NCBI GenBank assembly: GCA_013397115.1
Contig: VWZW01004128.1
Span: 617,675-681,674, forward strand
Direction of reading: 5' to 3'
DNA from: Edolisoma coerulescens
Taxonomy: Eukaryota > Chordata > Aves > Passeriformes > Campephagidae
DNA: 64,000 nt
In this document: positions 25,440-37,889 of the stretch, in pieces
Layout: each line of letters opens with the position of its first letter
Numbering within the stretch: position 1 is the stretch's first letter
Translations under genes and position numbers: made by a program
Notes under the pieces: model-generated
What the model saw: the letters and a program-made list of their open reading frames with translations, nothing else
Database searches by the model: none
What the model was told of the DNA's origin: nothing

Positions 25440-25622
25440 GGTGGTAAAGCTGATATCTTCCCCTGCACTCAGCACTGGTGAGGCCTCACCTTGAGTACTG
25501 TGTCCAGTTTTGGGCCCCTCAGTTTAGGAAGGACATTGAGATGCTTGAACGCATCCAGAGGAGGGCGACAAGGCTGGTGAAGGGCTTGGAACACAAGTCC
25601 TGTGAGAAACGACTGAGGNAAT
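25440..25622 (+). mobile_element. CR1 ORF2-end fragment stopping at an N
   Basis: GTGAGGCCTCACCTTGAGTA, TCCAGTTTTGGGCCCCTCAG and ATCCAGAGGAGGGCGACAAG are the conserved C-terminal coding part of CR1 reverse transcriptase. The match stops at the single unknown base at 25619, where the expected continuation is replaced by unrelated sequence. Confidence 0.85.
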
Positions 25623-27642
25623 TGCACTGATCTTTGCTCACAGAGTGGGGCAGGAATCTCGGGATGAAAATTCTGTGCTCTAAGAAAGAGACTGACAGTT
25701 TACTTTCCCCCTTTGCCAATGAAGGAATGGACATTGCAGCGTGCGAGATATTCCAAATTCAGGCTTCTGCTGTTCTGGGCATGTTCAACATCTTCCCCTA
25801 AGGAAGAGGTAATTCCTGGAGGGAAAAAATCCTGTCAGGAGAGACCTGAAGGGTGAGAGGTGTCTCTTTGGTGCTGAGATGGGTTTTATTGCCAGTGAGA
25901 AGGGACTGTCTCAGCAGGGACACAGCTGGGAGGCAGCATGTGCGTGTGGCTGCTACCCCACAGCAGGAAAATTGTCTGTGGCTTCTCTGATGCTTTCTTA
26001 AAAAGAATGATTTTGTTGCTGTTTGGAAGGAAACCAAAAAAGTGCCAGATCCAAAGGAAATGTTTCAAGTCACTCAGTGCTTTGAACTAGGGAAATGTTT
26101 CAATGGAGCTTTTTTCCTTCTTGTAAAATGAAGAAAATTTAGAAATGAGAGTCTGCTTCAAATGCTAAGTATCTGTGTTTCATACAGGGGAAAATGAGGA
26201 AGTTATTATCCTGCCTTTTCGGTTTCCCCCTGCACTGAAACTTCAAATGCTCTTCCAGAACAAAGGCTCTTTGTTCATTTATAAATCCCAGGAAATTGTC
26301 ACCAGGCTAAGAAGGAAACTTTTCAAGAAAATGCGAGGATATTTAAAAACCCAGTAGCTCAGAACCTGTTCTCACCTACCCCTGGACTGTTCTCATTCAC
26401 CAGTATCACTGGGGCATCACCAACCCAACACAGGAGATTCAGTAAATATTATTTGGAAGCTGCCCAGGCTGGCATGGGATGGAAACACAAATTCTCTGGG
26501 AATCAGTGCTGACTGCTGCAAAGAAGCGCTGTCGTCGTGATCCTGCAGCCTCGTGTGAAGGCACTGATAGAAAGGCAATAATAGCACTTGGAAAATGATA
26601 AGTGGCACATTAAACTCTGCTCCAGTAGCTCAGCTCCCAGCGATAACAAGCGTTCAGCAACAAATATTAGTTATAAAGATGCAGCACAACGTGTGCCAGG
26701 AAATTACAGGCAGAAAAAATCAATCACCTCAAAGGATGTGGATGCAGCACTAATCCGAGCTCGAAAAGTCAGAACTTCTGAGTTTGTGCCTGAAATATCC
26801 TGGCAGAAGATAAAGGTCTTATCACTTTGCTAAAATGAAAAGTGCAACTTTTTAAGAACATATTTCTGAACCCATGAAAGAAATGCTAGCATTCATTTTT
26901 GAATGAGGGCTTTCAGTATTCCCTCTTCTGAAAACTTAGGGAAGACGGAGATACTGTTTGCTAAGGAGATGGAATAATTCCCTGATTTGCGAATTCAGAG
27001 TCTTGCCCTGATGTTTGTAGAGCTTGTACTTAATGCAAGAAGAATACAAGAAAATTTTCCATCTCTCCTGGACTCTGCTGAATGGCTCGATAAACTCCCT
27101 GCGAATTTATAATTTGCTGTTGCTTTTCAAAACGCCAAACACAAAGTGAGCAGGAGCGAGACTCGGAGGGGTAGTTAGCGAGGGGAATGGCTTATTGGGG
27201 AAGATGATTGAAGAATCCCATTGTGCTGGAGTTTTTCTGACATTTTCTTTGCAGGGAAGGCAGGCTGAGATCAGCATTTCCCCTCTTCTTGAAGCGTCTT
27301 ATCTTCCCAGCCATGTGTTCCCGGGCTGTGTTAATGAGTGTGATATATAATACATTTCACACCGAGCCTGATTTACAAAGGATGGGGTGAAAAACCTGCC
27401 ATTCCAATGGGATGGGAATCTTAATGGAGCAGAATTTTCTGCAAATGCTACAGAGTTGTAAATAATGGAGGAAGGCTAAGAATAGACAAGCCAAGTCAAT
27501 ACCTGAGATGCATCTTAATTGCTCGGCTCAGTACAAACAAGTAGCAACACATGTTGCTTTTGGTGAGCTCAGCTGGGCAGATTTTCACGGGTTCAGCTCA
27601 ATTTGTGTGGCCTGCAGTTGTTATAAATCATAAAATCACTGA
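25623..27642. other. Intergenic, 2 kb free of repeats
   Basis: One of the longer repeat-free stretches. 26590-27370 has AT-rich homeodomain-like motifs and scattered CpG, the look of conserved non-coding DNA. No exon recognised. Confidence 0.5.
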
Positions 27643-27778
27643 ATAACGGAATGGTTTGGGTTGGAAGGGACATTAAAGATCATCTTGTTCCACCCCCCTG
27701 CCATGGGCAGGGACACCTTCCACTATCCCAGGTTGTTCCAAGCCCCGTCCAACCCGGCCTTGAACACTTCCAGGGACT
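27643..27778 (-). mobile_element. CR1 LINE 3' fragment
   Basis: ACGGAATGGTTTGGGTTGGA to GAACACTTCCAGGGACTGG; joined directly to an opposite-strand CR1 of another subfamily. Confidence 0.95.
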
Positions 27779-28528
27779 GGAATACATTTGTAAGGTCTTG
27801 CACTTGGAAAAACAGAATCCAGGAGTGCAGCACAGGCTGGGATCAACCCATCTGGGGATCAGCTCTGTGGAAAGGGACCTGGGGATCCTGGTGGGCATTG
27901 AGCTCCATGTGAATGAGCAGAGTCCTGTCGTGACCTAAAAAAGCCAAGAGGATGCTGGGTGGCATCAACAAAGGCATCACCAGCAGAGGTAAAAGTCATT
28001 ATTCCACTCAACTCAGAGCCTGCAAGGCCACACCTGGAATATCATGTCCAGTTTTGGTCCCTGCCATACAAAAAAGTTGTGGACAGACTCGAGGGGGTCC
28101 ACAAAAAGTGATCAAAGGTCTGGGAAACCTGACATGAGGGAAGACTGAGACAAACAAACTGTGATCGTTCATCACTGAGAACAGAAGGCTCATGGGAGAC
28201 CTTCTCATCACATTCCAATATTTAAAGGGTGGCCGAAAGGAAGATGGAGACTCCCTTTTTTTCGAGCAGTCACATGGAAAAGAGGAGGGATATTGGGTAC
28301 AAGTTACTCCAAGGGAGATTCTGACTGGACACAAGAGGAAAGTTGTTCATCACGAGAAAAAATGAGGCATGGAATGATCTCCCCAGGGAAGTGGTGGATT
28401 CCTCAACATTGGATAATTTTAGGATTCAGCTGGACCGTTCTGTCTAGACTGTGCTTTGGCCAAAAAAGGTTGGACCAGCTGATCCTTGAGACTCCTTCCA
28501 ACCTGGCATTCCGTGACTCCGTGATTGA
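27779..28528 (+). mobile_element. CR1 LINE with ORF2 tail, about 750 bp, decayed
   Basis: Translation across 27780-28140 gives the CR1 reverse-transcriptase C-terminal signature (HLEKQNPGVQHRLG, SSVERDLGILV, CKATPGISCPVLVP-like frame), interrupted by stops and frameshifts. It ends GGTTGGACCAGCTGATCCTTG and ATTCCGTGACTCCGTGATTG. It is a dead retrotransposon copy of an older subfamily than its neighbours. Confidence 0.9.
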
Positions 28529-28587
28529 AAAATACACTTCCCTGAGCAGATCAAAGAAAAACTGTTGCATTCAGTTCAGAGGTATCC

Positions 28588-29023
28588 ATGAAGATGCTCC
28601 AAGGGCTGGAGCTCCTCTACTCTGGAGCCAGGCTGGGAGAGTTGAGAATGTCCAGCCTGGAGAAGAGAAGGCCCCAGGAAGACTTGGAGCCCCTTTCAAT
28701 CCCTAAAAAGGCTCCAAAAGTGCTGGAGAGGGAGCTTTGACCTAATCACAAGGGCATGTAACAATAGGATGAGGGGAAATGACTTTAGACTGCCGGCAGG
28801 ATAGGTTGGGTATTGGGAAGGACTTCTTCCCTCTGAGGGTGGTGAGGCCCTGGCACAGGTTGTCCAGAGAAGCTGTGGCTGCCCCATCCCTGGAAGTGTC
28901 CAAGGCCAGGCTGGATGAGGCTTGGAGCAACGTGGGATAGTGGAAGGTGTCCCTGCCCATGGCAGGGGATGGAACTGGATGATCTTTGAGATCCCTTCCA
29001 CCCCAAACCATTCTGTGATTCTC
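28588..29023 (+). mobile_element. CR1 LINE 3' fragment with ORF2 end
   Basis: GGAGCTCCTCTACTCTGGAG through TCCAGCCTGGAGAAGAGAAG to CCCAAACCATTCTGTGATTC. It is the third CR1 in a 1.4-kb cluster. Confidence 0.95.
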
Positions 29024-29753
29024 TGGTTTAGTGAAATGGAGGTGAAAACAAGTGGTGGCCATTAAAATCTGAAATGCTCCTTCCTGCCATGATTCATGAA
29101 CTGCTCCTGTGACACAGCACTGTCCAGACATGGAGTCAAAGCAAGAGTTTATTTTTCTGGGAGTTATCCTTGGAAGCCCAGAGGCCAAGTTTTCCATGGA
29201 CATGTGCCTCAGCCCTTTATGTCAGACTCCTTTCTGCTGCACACAGGGCACTTCTTTCAAGGTTGCTGCAATACAAGATTCCTAAATATAGATCCTAAAT
29301 GGATATGCCTTGATCCTGATGTTTACTAAACATCCACTGTCTCGCAGTGGTCGGTTTTCTAGGAAGCAGAAACTTGGAATTATTCACAGTGGGTGTCTGA
29401 ATCAAAAAGAAAAAGAGGTGGGTGGGTTTCAGCTTGTTTGGTACAAAACTGAAAGCCAAGTTGGTTCAGTTTGGGGATTTACTTATGTGTTTTCTTCACT
29501 TGTAATTGAATGTTTTGCTTCACTTTCAGGTTGTTAAAGTATTTTAGAAAAGCCTTTTCCAGCTAGAGGCTGAAAACTAAAAACCCCCTGTATTTCTTCT
29601 AGAGAGGAGAAGTCAAAGTGTTTTCCTTCCACAGGATTTATTGGATCTTTTCAAAATGTTTCAATGGCAAATTTATACCACACAGGGCATAACTTAATGT
29701 ATTTACTGATTGAAGGGAACAACCCAATTCAACTCAATTGAAACCCTTTAAAG

Positions 29754-29827
29754 GATAATTTTGATTCCTTTGGACGTTCTTGTTTCTTCGGATAATTTTG
29801 ATCCCTTTGGACGTTCTTGTTTCTTCT
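29754..29827 (+). repeat. 37-bp tandem duplication
   Basis: Two copies of a unit beginning GATAATTTTGAT and containing TTTGGACGTTCTTG lie head to tail (29754-29790, 29791-29827) with one difference. The second copy runs straight into the TTCTTG/TTC microsatellite, which probably grew from its 3' end. Confidence 0.9.
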
Positions 29828-29992
29828 TGTTCTTGTTCTTGTTCTTGTTTTTGTTCTTGTTCTTGTTCTTGTTCTTGTTCTTCTTGTTCTTCTTGTTCTT
29901 CTTGTTCTTGTTCTTGTTCTTGTTCTTCTTCTTCTTCTTCTTCTTCTTCTTCTTCTTCTTCTTCTTCTTCTTCTTCTTCTTTCTTCTTCTTA
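29813..29992 (+). repeat. TTCTTG/TTCTTCTTG then pure TTC microsatellite
   Basis: About 100 bp of hexanucleotide TTCTTG units with some TTC insertions, then about 58 bp of pure TTC (from about 29923), then a short interrupted tail. It is a homopyrimidine run on the plus strand. Both reading frames give meaningless poly-Phe or poly-Ser frames that should not be annotated. Confidence 0.98.
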
Positions 29993-31397
29993 GTTAAATA
30001 AATAGGAAAAAAACCATATCAAAAAAATCCCCAAACCAAAAAACCCCAAACCAAGCAACCCCAAAAGTCCATTTAGATATATCCTGGAAGAGTTTGTTGA
30101 TGTGTTGAAAGTTCAGACCTTGCCTGGTCATCTTTTACTGGCTGAAAACAGCCTCAATAAAAATAACCCAGGCTCCCCAGACCATCCTCAAAACAGTTTT
30201 AGACCCACTAAAGTCGGTCATTTGTAAATCTTATGGATCCCTTACATAGAACCAAATTAAGTTTTAGCTTAATGAGGCAGAAGATTTGATGGAAAAGGAA
30301 AAAACTCCTTGGAGCTTCTCCTTAGCTGTATGAACTTTCTTCCTACAGTTGCCAGGAATCACCATCTCCTGCATGAAAAATATTTTTGATAAAAAAAATC
30401 AGATAATAAAATCAGTTTTTGCAACATGAAGGCCAACAGAGCTTGTTGTATTTTACGCTCTCCCCCCTCACTCTATACAACATATTTTAAACAACTTTTT
30501 TCTTTAAATTTACACACACATTAAACTTGTTTTAGTATTTGGGGGAGTTTCTTTTAATGCTCCTTCTTGCAGAGCTCTTTGCTGGTAAGCACTTGTTAAA
30601 ATAATCTTCTCCCATGTGTAACCCAGCAATAAACTGCAGGAAAATGAGCTGCTAAATCTTAATGCATCCAGAAAAAAAACCAAACAGGGCCCTGGTAGGA
30701 CAAAGGGATTAAGGAAAAAAAAACAAACAAAGAAAAGAGAACAAGAGAGAGAAAAAGACTAAAAGATTTTGTCAGATTGATTTTTTATTAAGAACCCCTA
30801 CACTGGAATGCAGAAAATGAGGATATTTTTTCCTTGAATCTTGATGTGCTGCTGCAATTTCTTCAGGGGATGATGGGCAGCTGGGAAAAGGGGATCAGAG
30901 AGGGAGTGCTAAATTACAGGGAAGCCACAGGAGCATTTTGCTAAGGTGACAATTGACAGGGAACACGAGGAGCTGATGTTTAACCACCATCTGCATCGGC
31001 AACTGAACCGTTCCTCGGTGTCTCTTCATCCAGAAGATTCACTCCAACGCCACATGGGGCTCAACAAGATTTCAAAGTGCAACTTAGGAAGAAATCCGAT
31101 CCTGGTGCATTGGAGTGGGACCTGCAGGATGAATAAACAACTTATTCCTTTTGCCTGACCTGACATTAACCTGCAGTGCTGAAAGGACACATCCTCATTC
31201 CTTGAAACAGGGATCAAGAGCTGACAGAACAAATTCCTGCTGATTTAAGGGACCATTTATCCCAGAAAATTGTATAAAATGTACCTCTTTTGTGTAGATA
31301 GAGCGCAGTGTTTGTGACCTGAAAGACGAGATTCCCAGTTGGATTTCCACAAATATTATGGGAAAGATACAGAGCAACACATCTGCTACAGAAACAT

Positions 31398-31561
31398 TGA
31401 ATCTTAGGATCACTTAGGTTGGAAAAGAGCTCCAGGATCACGAAGTCCAACCTTTGGCTGAATGCCCCCACACCCACTAAGCCATATCACAAAGTGCCAC
31501 ATATACTTGTTTTTCCAACTGTTCCAGGGATGGTGACTCCACCACCTCCCCAGGCAGCCTG
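31398..31561 (-). mobile_element. CR1 LINE 3' fragment, second subfamily
   Basis: GAATCTTAGGATCACTTAGG terminus with AGTTGGAAAAG-type blocks, to CCAGGGATGGTGACTCCACC. Confidence 0.9.
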
Positions 31562-31787
31562 GAACTACACATCCAAGAGTCCAGAGCTTGGATTTACCAA
31601 AGAGGAAACCAAACCAATCACAGGACATACTTTTCACTACAGAAATGCCAGAGCCCCATCAGTTGATTGCTCACTGGCATCAGTTTTAAGTAGGGAAATA
31701 CAGTCCTGGCCGAGCCCTCTGGAAGTGTCAGAGGCAGCTGAAACAGCCTTGTTTTGTTGGAAAACATCCTTGGAAACTGTGATTTTC

Positions 31788-31939
31788 ATAGAATTGTAGA
31801 ATATTTTGGGCTGGAAGAGACCGTCAAGATTGTTTAGGGGCCCTGAACAACGTGGCCTAGTGGAAGGTGTCCCTCGGGAGAAGTTTGGAACGAGACGATC
31901 TTTAAGGTCCCTCCCAACCCAAACTATTCTGTGATTCAT
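31788..31939. mobile_element. Two short CR1 ends in opposite orientation
   Basis: 31788-31845 reads as a minus-strand CR1 end (ATAGAATTGTAGAATATTTTG). 31842-31939 reads as a plus-strand end (GGCCTAGTGGAAGGTGTCCC to CCAAACTATTCTGTGATTC). Together they form a CR1 inverted pair. Confidence 0.75.
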
Positions 31940-32802
31940 CAATGATTTTCAGTCTTCTGAACCAACCTGATCAATACCCAGCTAATGAAAAGCACAAATA
32001 GAGCTGATCACAGAAAAATTAGAGGGCAGGATTGGACTAATTTCATCTAAATTCATGGAATTGCAGTTTGTCTCCCTACAACCTGGTCACCCCTTGTTGA
32101 GCTCATAAAGAGAAAAGGGAGCATGTGATAAATTATTTAAATGATTCATTTTGGGTGTCTGTGTTAGGATGCTCCAAACTCCACTGCTGAGGTTTTCTAG
32201 CTCTCCATGGACTACCACAGGAGTTTGGGGTGACCAGCTCAGGTGTCTGTGCCCAATCCAATTAAGTGTTCTGCTTAAAATCTCGAGTCTGAGATTACAG
32301 AACCACCATAAAAGCAAAAGTTTTCCAAAAGTCCTGCCCCAACAACCTCTGTGCCAGCCCAGAATCCTGTCCCACCACCTGGGCTCTGATTTAAATCAAG
32401 CAAGAGGTTTTCCATTGCTCTGGAAAATGCTGTTTGTGTTCGTATTTACGACTCACTTGTGTTGGAATGCACAGAGGAAATGTTTCTGTCGGTTTTCCAT
32501 TCACATCAATGTTTCCAGCTCAGCTGATGGGGCTGAGGTGGTTTATTGCAGCATAAGTAATTATACCAGGGACTTCATACATGAAAAATTAATGAGGGGA
32601 GAAACTGATTTATTTGTCTGATCTACACCTGAAAGTACAAAAAGAAATCCCACCTGATAAGGCAAAAAGTCCTGTTAAATGCTGTTGGGAAGGTGATGCC
32701 TTCATCAAGGGCAGCTGTAATTGAGCCTTGTAGGGGCAGTTTCACTCATTAATTCTCTGCAGCACCTTCCCATTCGATGGATTCACTCATTTTCATTCAC
32801 AA
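31940..32802. other. Intergenic, unrecognised 156-codon frame
   Basis: A plus-strand frame (32151-32621) has no recognisable domain and ordinary intergenic composition; treated as non-coding. Confidence 0.55.
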
Positions 32803-32934
32803 AGATGCTGTGGCTGCCCCATCCCTGGAAATGTTCAAGGCCAGGTTGGACAGGCTTGGAACAACCTGGGATAGTGGAAGGTGTTGGAATAAGAAGCTCT
32901 GTAAGGTCCCTTCCAACCAAAACCATTCTACAAC
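32803..32934 (+). mobile_element. CR1 LINE short 3' fragment
   Basis: ATGCTGTGGCTGCCCCATCC to CCAACCAAAACCATTCTAC with an internal deletion. Confidence 0.9.
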
Positions 32935-35900
32935 TTTTAAAATTGGTTTCCTCTGGGTTTTGCATGGACCAAATTAAACCCATAATGTGTGCAGATAAAT
33001 GTACCACTACCCCGGGGCTGAGATATCACCCGGCTCTTTATTAAAATCATTTCTCTTTTTAAATCACTTCCCTCCAAAGGGAGCTGGGAGAAAAGGAAGA
33101 TGCTCTCGAGGCCCATAAGCCGGCCTGGAGACACCTTCCCTGCTCTGTGTTGCTGCCCACAGAGATTTAACTGGGAATGTGTGAAAGTTCATCTTTGATC
33201 AGTGTGCAGAGAAATAAAACTCCTGGAGCCAGGCACAGCTTCCAGAGCACTGGATGGAGCCCAACAGCCAAACTCCTCTTGGAAAACCCAAGCCTGCCTG
33301 GGGGCTTAAGTGCATTAACCTCTGTATCTGAAAACTTTTAAGGGTCAGCTTAAATTACATCCTTTTGATTGAACCAGAAGAGAGATTTGAGCAAGCCCTG
33401 GGACATTTGTATTGTCTGTACCCTTTTGTGAGTTAGAAAATTGTGGCTTTTTAGTAGATTTTGGGGTCACTGCAGTCAACAGCTTCTTTCTGCTTTCCCT
33501 GTTAGGCTGGTTCCTAAAAAAAGGGCCTGATCTTCTTGTTTATAAAAACCAACCAGGCACCGCTTGTGTTTTAAGAGGAAAGTCCCCCTTTCAGGATCCA
33601 GGACTAGATACAGGGAGTTGGATCCATTTGATAAAGCAGGGGAAAAGCATCTTTGCCAATAATCTTGCCAAAGTGGAAAGGATGGCTTTAAATCAGGTAT
33701 TTCAGAGGATGGTGGCATCAGCTGATGGTTAATTCAGGGAGTTGGACATTAGGGTGGGAAGTACTTAGGGGAAGGCTGAGATAAAGGCCCCAGGAAGGAT
33801 GAAAATAGGTGAGAAAATGATCCTCTTCCCAAGTTTGTGCTCAAATGTCCAGAAAACAGAGAGAGAGAGATCTGCTGCACAGAATCCCTGGAAATGATGG
33901 AGATAAGGTGCAATGGACACTGTGGGTTCCCCAGAAAAGGCAGATGGGTTGGACCAGAGTCTTCCACACGTTCAGGAATCTGTTTCTCTACTCAAAAAAT
34001 TGCTGCTAGGGAGAATTTTTCTCATCCTACTTCACAGAGCCAGGGAAAGGCACCATAGAATATTTTGTTTCAGGGGAGAACGAGCATGGAATGTGCATTT
34101 TAGAGTCATTTCCAAGCACAGACAGAGGAATGTGACTGGAACAGCACAGGGAAACCAACAACCTCTGCTGTTACTGGAGGGTTTTTTTTTTTTGTTTCCT
34201 CACGAGAAAGAGAAAAGAAAGAGGAAGAAGGAGTGAGACGTACAGCAGGAAAACAAATAAAAGACACAGTGGAAAAGATGTGAGGTCTAGAAAAAAAAAA
34301 GGATAAAAGGGGGAGGAACACAAAGACAAAACATCCAGGAAAAAGAAGAAGGAAGATGTGGACTGCATTTGTTAATTGGGAAATAACCAGGATCTGCAGT
34401 GCTGGCTGGGTGTGCGAGACCCGGTCCGAGAGCAAGGGAGAGAAAGGGTAACGGGAGAAGAGAGAGAAGGAGGGAGAAATTAAACCAGCAGCAGGCGAAA
34501 AATAATCAAAGATAAATAAAGCCGACACAAAAAAACGACTTTCATTTTCTCTTGCTGACACTCCAAAGTGAGCCGTGGGAGCAGAGACTTTAATTTGCCT
34601 CCTCCCCACAGTCTCAGCCCCGCTGCTTGGTCCAAGCCGGGGAGGCTGCGCTGCTCGCAAACCTCCAGTACCAATTTATATGCTAATGGCTTTCGTTTGT
34701 AAATCAGGGCAGGCTTCGGCAGTGCCTCCCCCCCACCCGAAATTCACTGGTGCGAAATGCTGTCCATCTCCGCACACAGGGCTGGGAATTGCCCGACTCG
34801 GAGACACAAAAGACATCAAATCCGAAATAATTGGATCATTGATGGAGTTCATCCCCATGGATTAAGTTGCTGTTTCATCTCAGCCCCTCACCTGCTCAAT
34901 AGGAACCTTTCTAAGAAGTTTTATAATTAGTCAAGCCTGGGAGAGGAAAAGAAAGTTCCCTCCTTCTTTTCCTCTCCGGTGTTCCCCGATTTCCTTCTTC
35001 AGAGCTCTCCTTGGAAAGACAAGGGAATGGCACCACTTAGATCCTAATTTCACTTTTGAAAGGGTCTGTGAGTACCTGAACAGGGCAAGTCTGCTACTAG
35101 TATGCCCATATCCAGGATGGGAATCGAATGGAATTATGAAGGTCCTGGGTTATTGTTTGTCTCCTGCTGGATGATTCCAGAGGGATCAAAGAAAAAAAAA
35201 TATCCTGATCTCCCACAGGAAAGATGTCTCTGGAAAGCTTTGAAAGATCAAGAAGTCTGTTTTCTCAGCAGAATTAGAACTGTGCTTAATTCATTGCCAG
35301 GTTTAAACAAGATATTTTGATCCCTTCTGTTCCCAGTGACAGCTTCTGAAGGTAGGGAGGGAACAGCAAAAGAGAACAAGAATTCTTAAGCCCTTGATTA
35401 TAAAGACAGAAATTCAGGGTGGAAGTTCGGATGTAGTTTCTAAGTGGCAGAGTGGTAATTCCAGCCTGGAATTACCTGAAATTGGAACTTCTCACTACAT
35501 GGTGCTGTTCCTGGGATTATGAATTCAGATAAGCAGAAAGGGACACAAATTTGGATCTTCTCCTCTGGCCTCTCTGCAGAGGACACACAGCTCAGCTATT
35601 TGAACAGAAAGTCCCTCCCTTGCCAAGCAGTCTTTGACAATCACTGGCTTTCCACAGGCCAGTTAAAACAGCTGAGTTTGGTATGCACAGGTTGTTATTT
35701 GGAGTAATTAACACCAGACCTTAACACTCCAGGATTCCTATAGAAGTTTCCAGCAATCAATACAAAAAAAAAGGAAGTTACAGAGCAGTCATGCACTTCT
35801 ACCTTTAAAGGCAACCCCATCTTTGGGGAAGATTTTCTTGCCATATATATTTGCCCAGGATTCTTTCTTGCTGCCAGCTTTCATGGTTTATGGCACCCAA

Positions 35901-37889
35901 AGGATTCCCCAGTATAAGCTGCAGAAAGGAGAAACCCACTGCCGAGTCTAGACTGGACCCACTGGTTCTAAAGATGTATTTTGGGTGAATTTGGACCACT
36001 TTCCTCTTTTGAACACAGAAACTTTAAGAAATCCTTCATTTACAGCAATGGACATCAATGACAAAGGACAGTCACATGTCCCGGGCTGCAGGTAAAGGTC
36101 CAGCCCTGCCCCAGATCCCACAGTGTCCTGTCTCTTTATGGGAAGTCATTCCTAGCAATTTTCCATGCTGATTTGTGTTATTACTTCTATCTTGAGCCTG
36201 TGTTAATGCAGTCTGCTGCAAGTCAGGCTCCATGGCTGGGAGCAGGGTAGGAGGTCTGGGGTCACCTGCTAGACTGGGGCCACCAGCCTCGGGAGCTCAA
36301 GGATCCTGATGCCAAACACTGGGAAAGACTGAGAACTGGGGGTAACTGCTAGATAGACCAAGCCCAGCTGCTGGAGAGACACCTTTTGGGTGTGAACATC
36401 CTACAATTTCAGTTCTGGTTGGCTGTGAAGAAGAGGATGGAGCCATCCATGCTGTCCATGGTTATGTGAGTGCCGTGTGTGTTGGTGGGGTGCTGGTGAA
36501 GGCTCTGCTCTCCAGGCTGTCCATGTCTGTATATTCCCACTGGGAATATGTGCTCCCCGCACTGATTTCCAGACTTGGGAACATGGATCTGGGGCAGGAG
36601 GAACATCCTCAGCCCACTGAGTGTGGCTGTCTCTACCACCCTTTTCTTGAACCAACAAATTCTCCAAACTCTCTCTTGAGGCAACCATATTTTTATCTCC
36701 CCTGCTCTCCCTCATGTTGGAATCACCACACTTCCAGTTAGGAATCACATCCTAAATTCCAATCTTGATTTTTTCATTCCTATCTTTGTATTCAGGGGCT
36801 CTTTCACCATCAGAATCCTTCACGTTAAAGGATTAAGCAATGAACCTCTTGATGTGCTTTAAACAGATTAAAGGAGCCAGACTCTCTAAGCCTGGCCATG
36901 GGGTCTCAGTTCCTCTGGATTTCAAATATTCCTTCCCAACTAGAATCTCTCTTCTCCATCAATAGTTGTGCTGGTCTCACCATGAAGGAGACACCAGGAC
37001 TTTGGGCAACCCCAGGACCCTTCAGTGCCTGGACACACCCAGTGTTCCAAAGGAATTTCACCATGTTCTCACAAAATATCATCTCCTCTCCTTTACCGCT
37101 ACTGGAAAGGCCTTTCCTGGTACACCCCAAGCCTGACACTTTATTTTTCCCTGGGTGAGGATTGTCCTGGATGCATCCAAGCCTCTCTCCCTTGTCGCTC
37201 CCATCTGTTGAGCCTCCCATGCTGCAGCAGCAGCTCTGTGCTGAGCTTGGCCGTGCTCTTGGTTCTATGGAACGTTGATCCTTTCCTCTCCCTGCTCTCA
37301 CCCGGAATCTGCTTCTCCTTGGATGATGTCTCAATCCTTCTCTGTATTGACAATGTCCTTCAAAGTTTTGCCTCCAAATGTTTCATTGGCAAGCAATTTT
37401 TTTTTTTTTATTCCAAGGCTTCAAATAAAAATATCAAATAAATCTTCAGCTTAACTGAGGAACATTTTTATTGATTTGTGTCCCACTCCTATCACAGCTT
37501 TTTACCCCCCCAGCACTTTTTCTTTATCCACCACACACATGAATTCCCATTTTCTCCACTAATACCACAATAAGATGTTTTGCTGAAAATAGACAAAATA
37601 TTCTGATTGCAGATCCAATCTCAGATGCTTTATTTAATGAAGATAATTAAATACTAAGGACAAGAACTCTTCAGCTGACTATCTGGGCTGTGTGATCCAT
37701 TTTTCATTTCCTTTTGTTTTCACTAATTCTTATAATGGGTCCAAAGGCTTGTCTGACACTGAACAGGGATGAGCCTTAGTACACCAAGCTGATTTTCAAT
37801 GAGACAATCAATGAGACAAATCTTAAATCACTTTATTTTGATAACTAGCAGTAGGTGCCAGCCCTGAAATCCAACCCTTCCCCATCTCA
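32935..37889. other. Intergenic, 5 kb without CR1
   Basis: The longest stretch without a CR1 outside the gene. It contains purine-rich low complexity (34200-34330, 34430-34480) and a CpG-enriched patch at about 34400-34860 with POU-like and homeodomain-like motifs. Frames up to 184 codons resemble no protein; the 184-codon frame is a translation of the purine tract. Confidence 0.55.

Larger units (their letters stand above)
29024..31397. other. Intergenic with microsatellite
   Basis: Holds the duplication and microsatellite at 29754-29992 and A-rich sequence near 30000-30060 and 30670-30760. No gene seen. Confidence 0.6.

Noticed and set aside
29761..29997. Poly-Phe and poly-Ser open frames
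   Set aside because: Translations of the TTCTTG/TTC microsatellite.
32151..32621. 156-codon plus-strand frame
   Set aside because: No recognisable family, no splice or promoter support, ordinary intergenic composition.
34106..34660. 184-codon minus-strand frame
   Set aside because: Largely a translation of purine/pyrimidine-rich low-complexity DNA; no domain.
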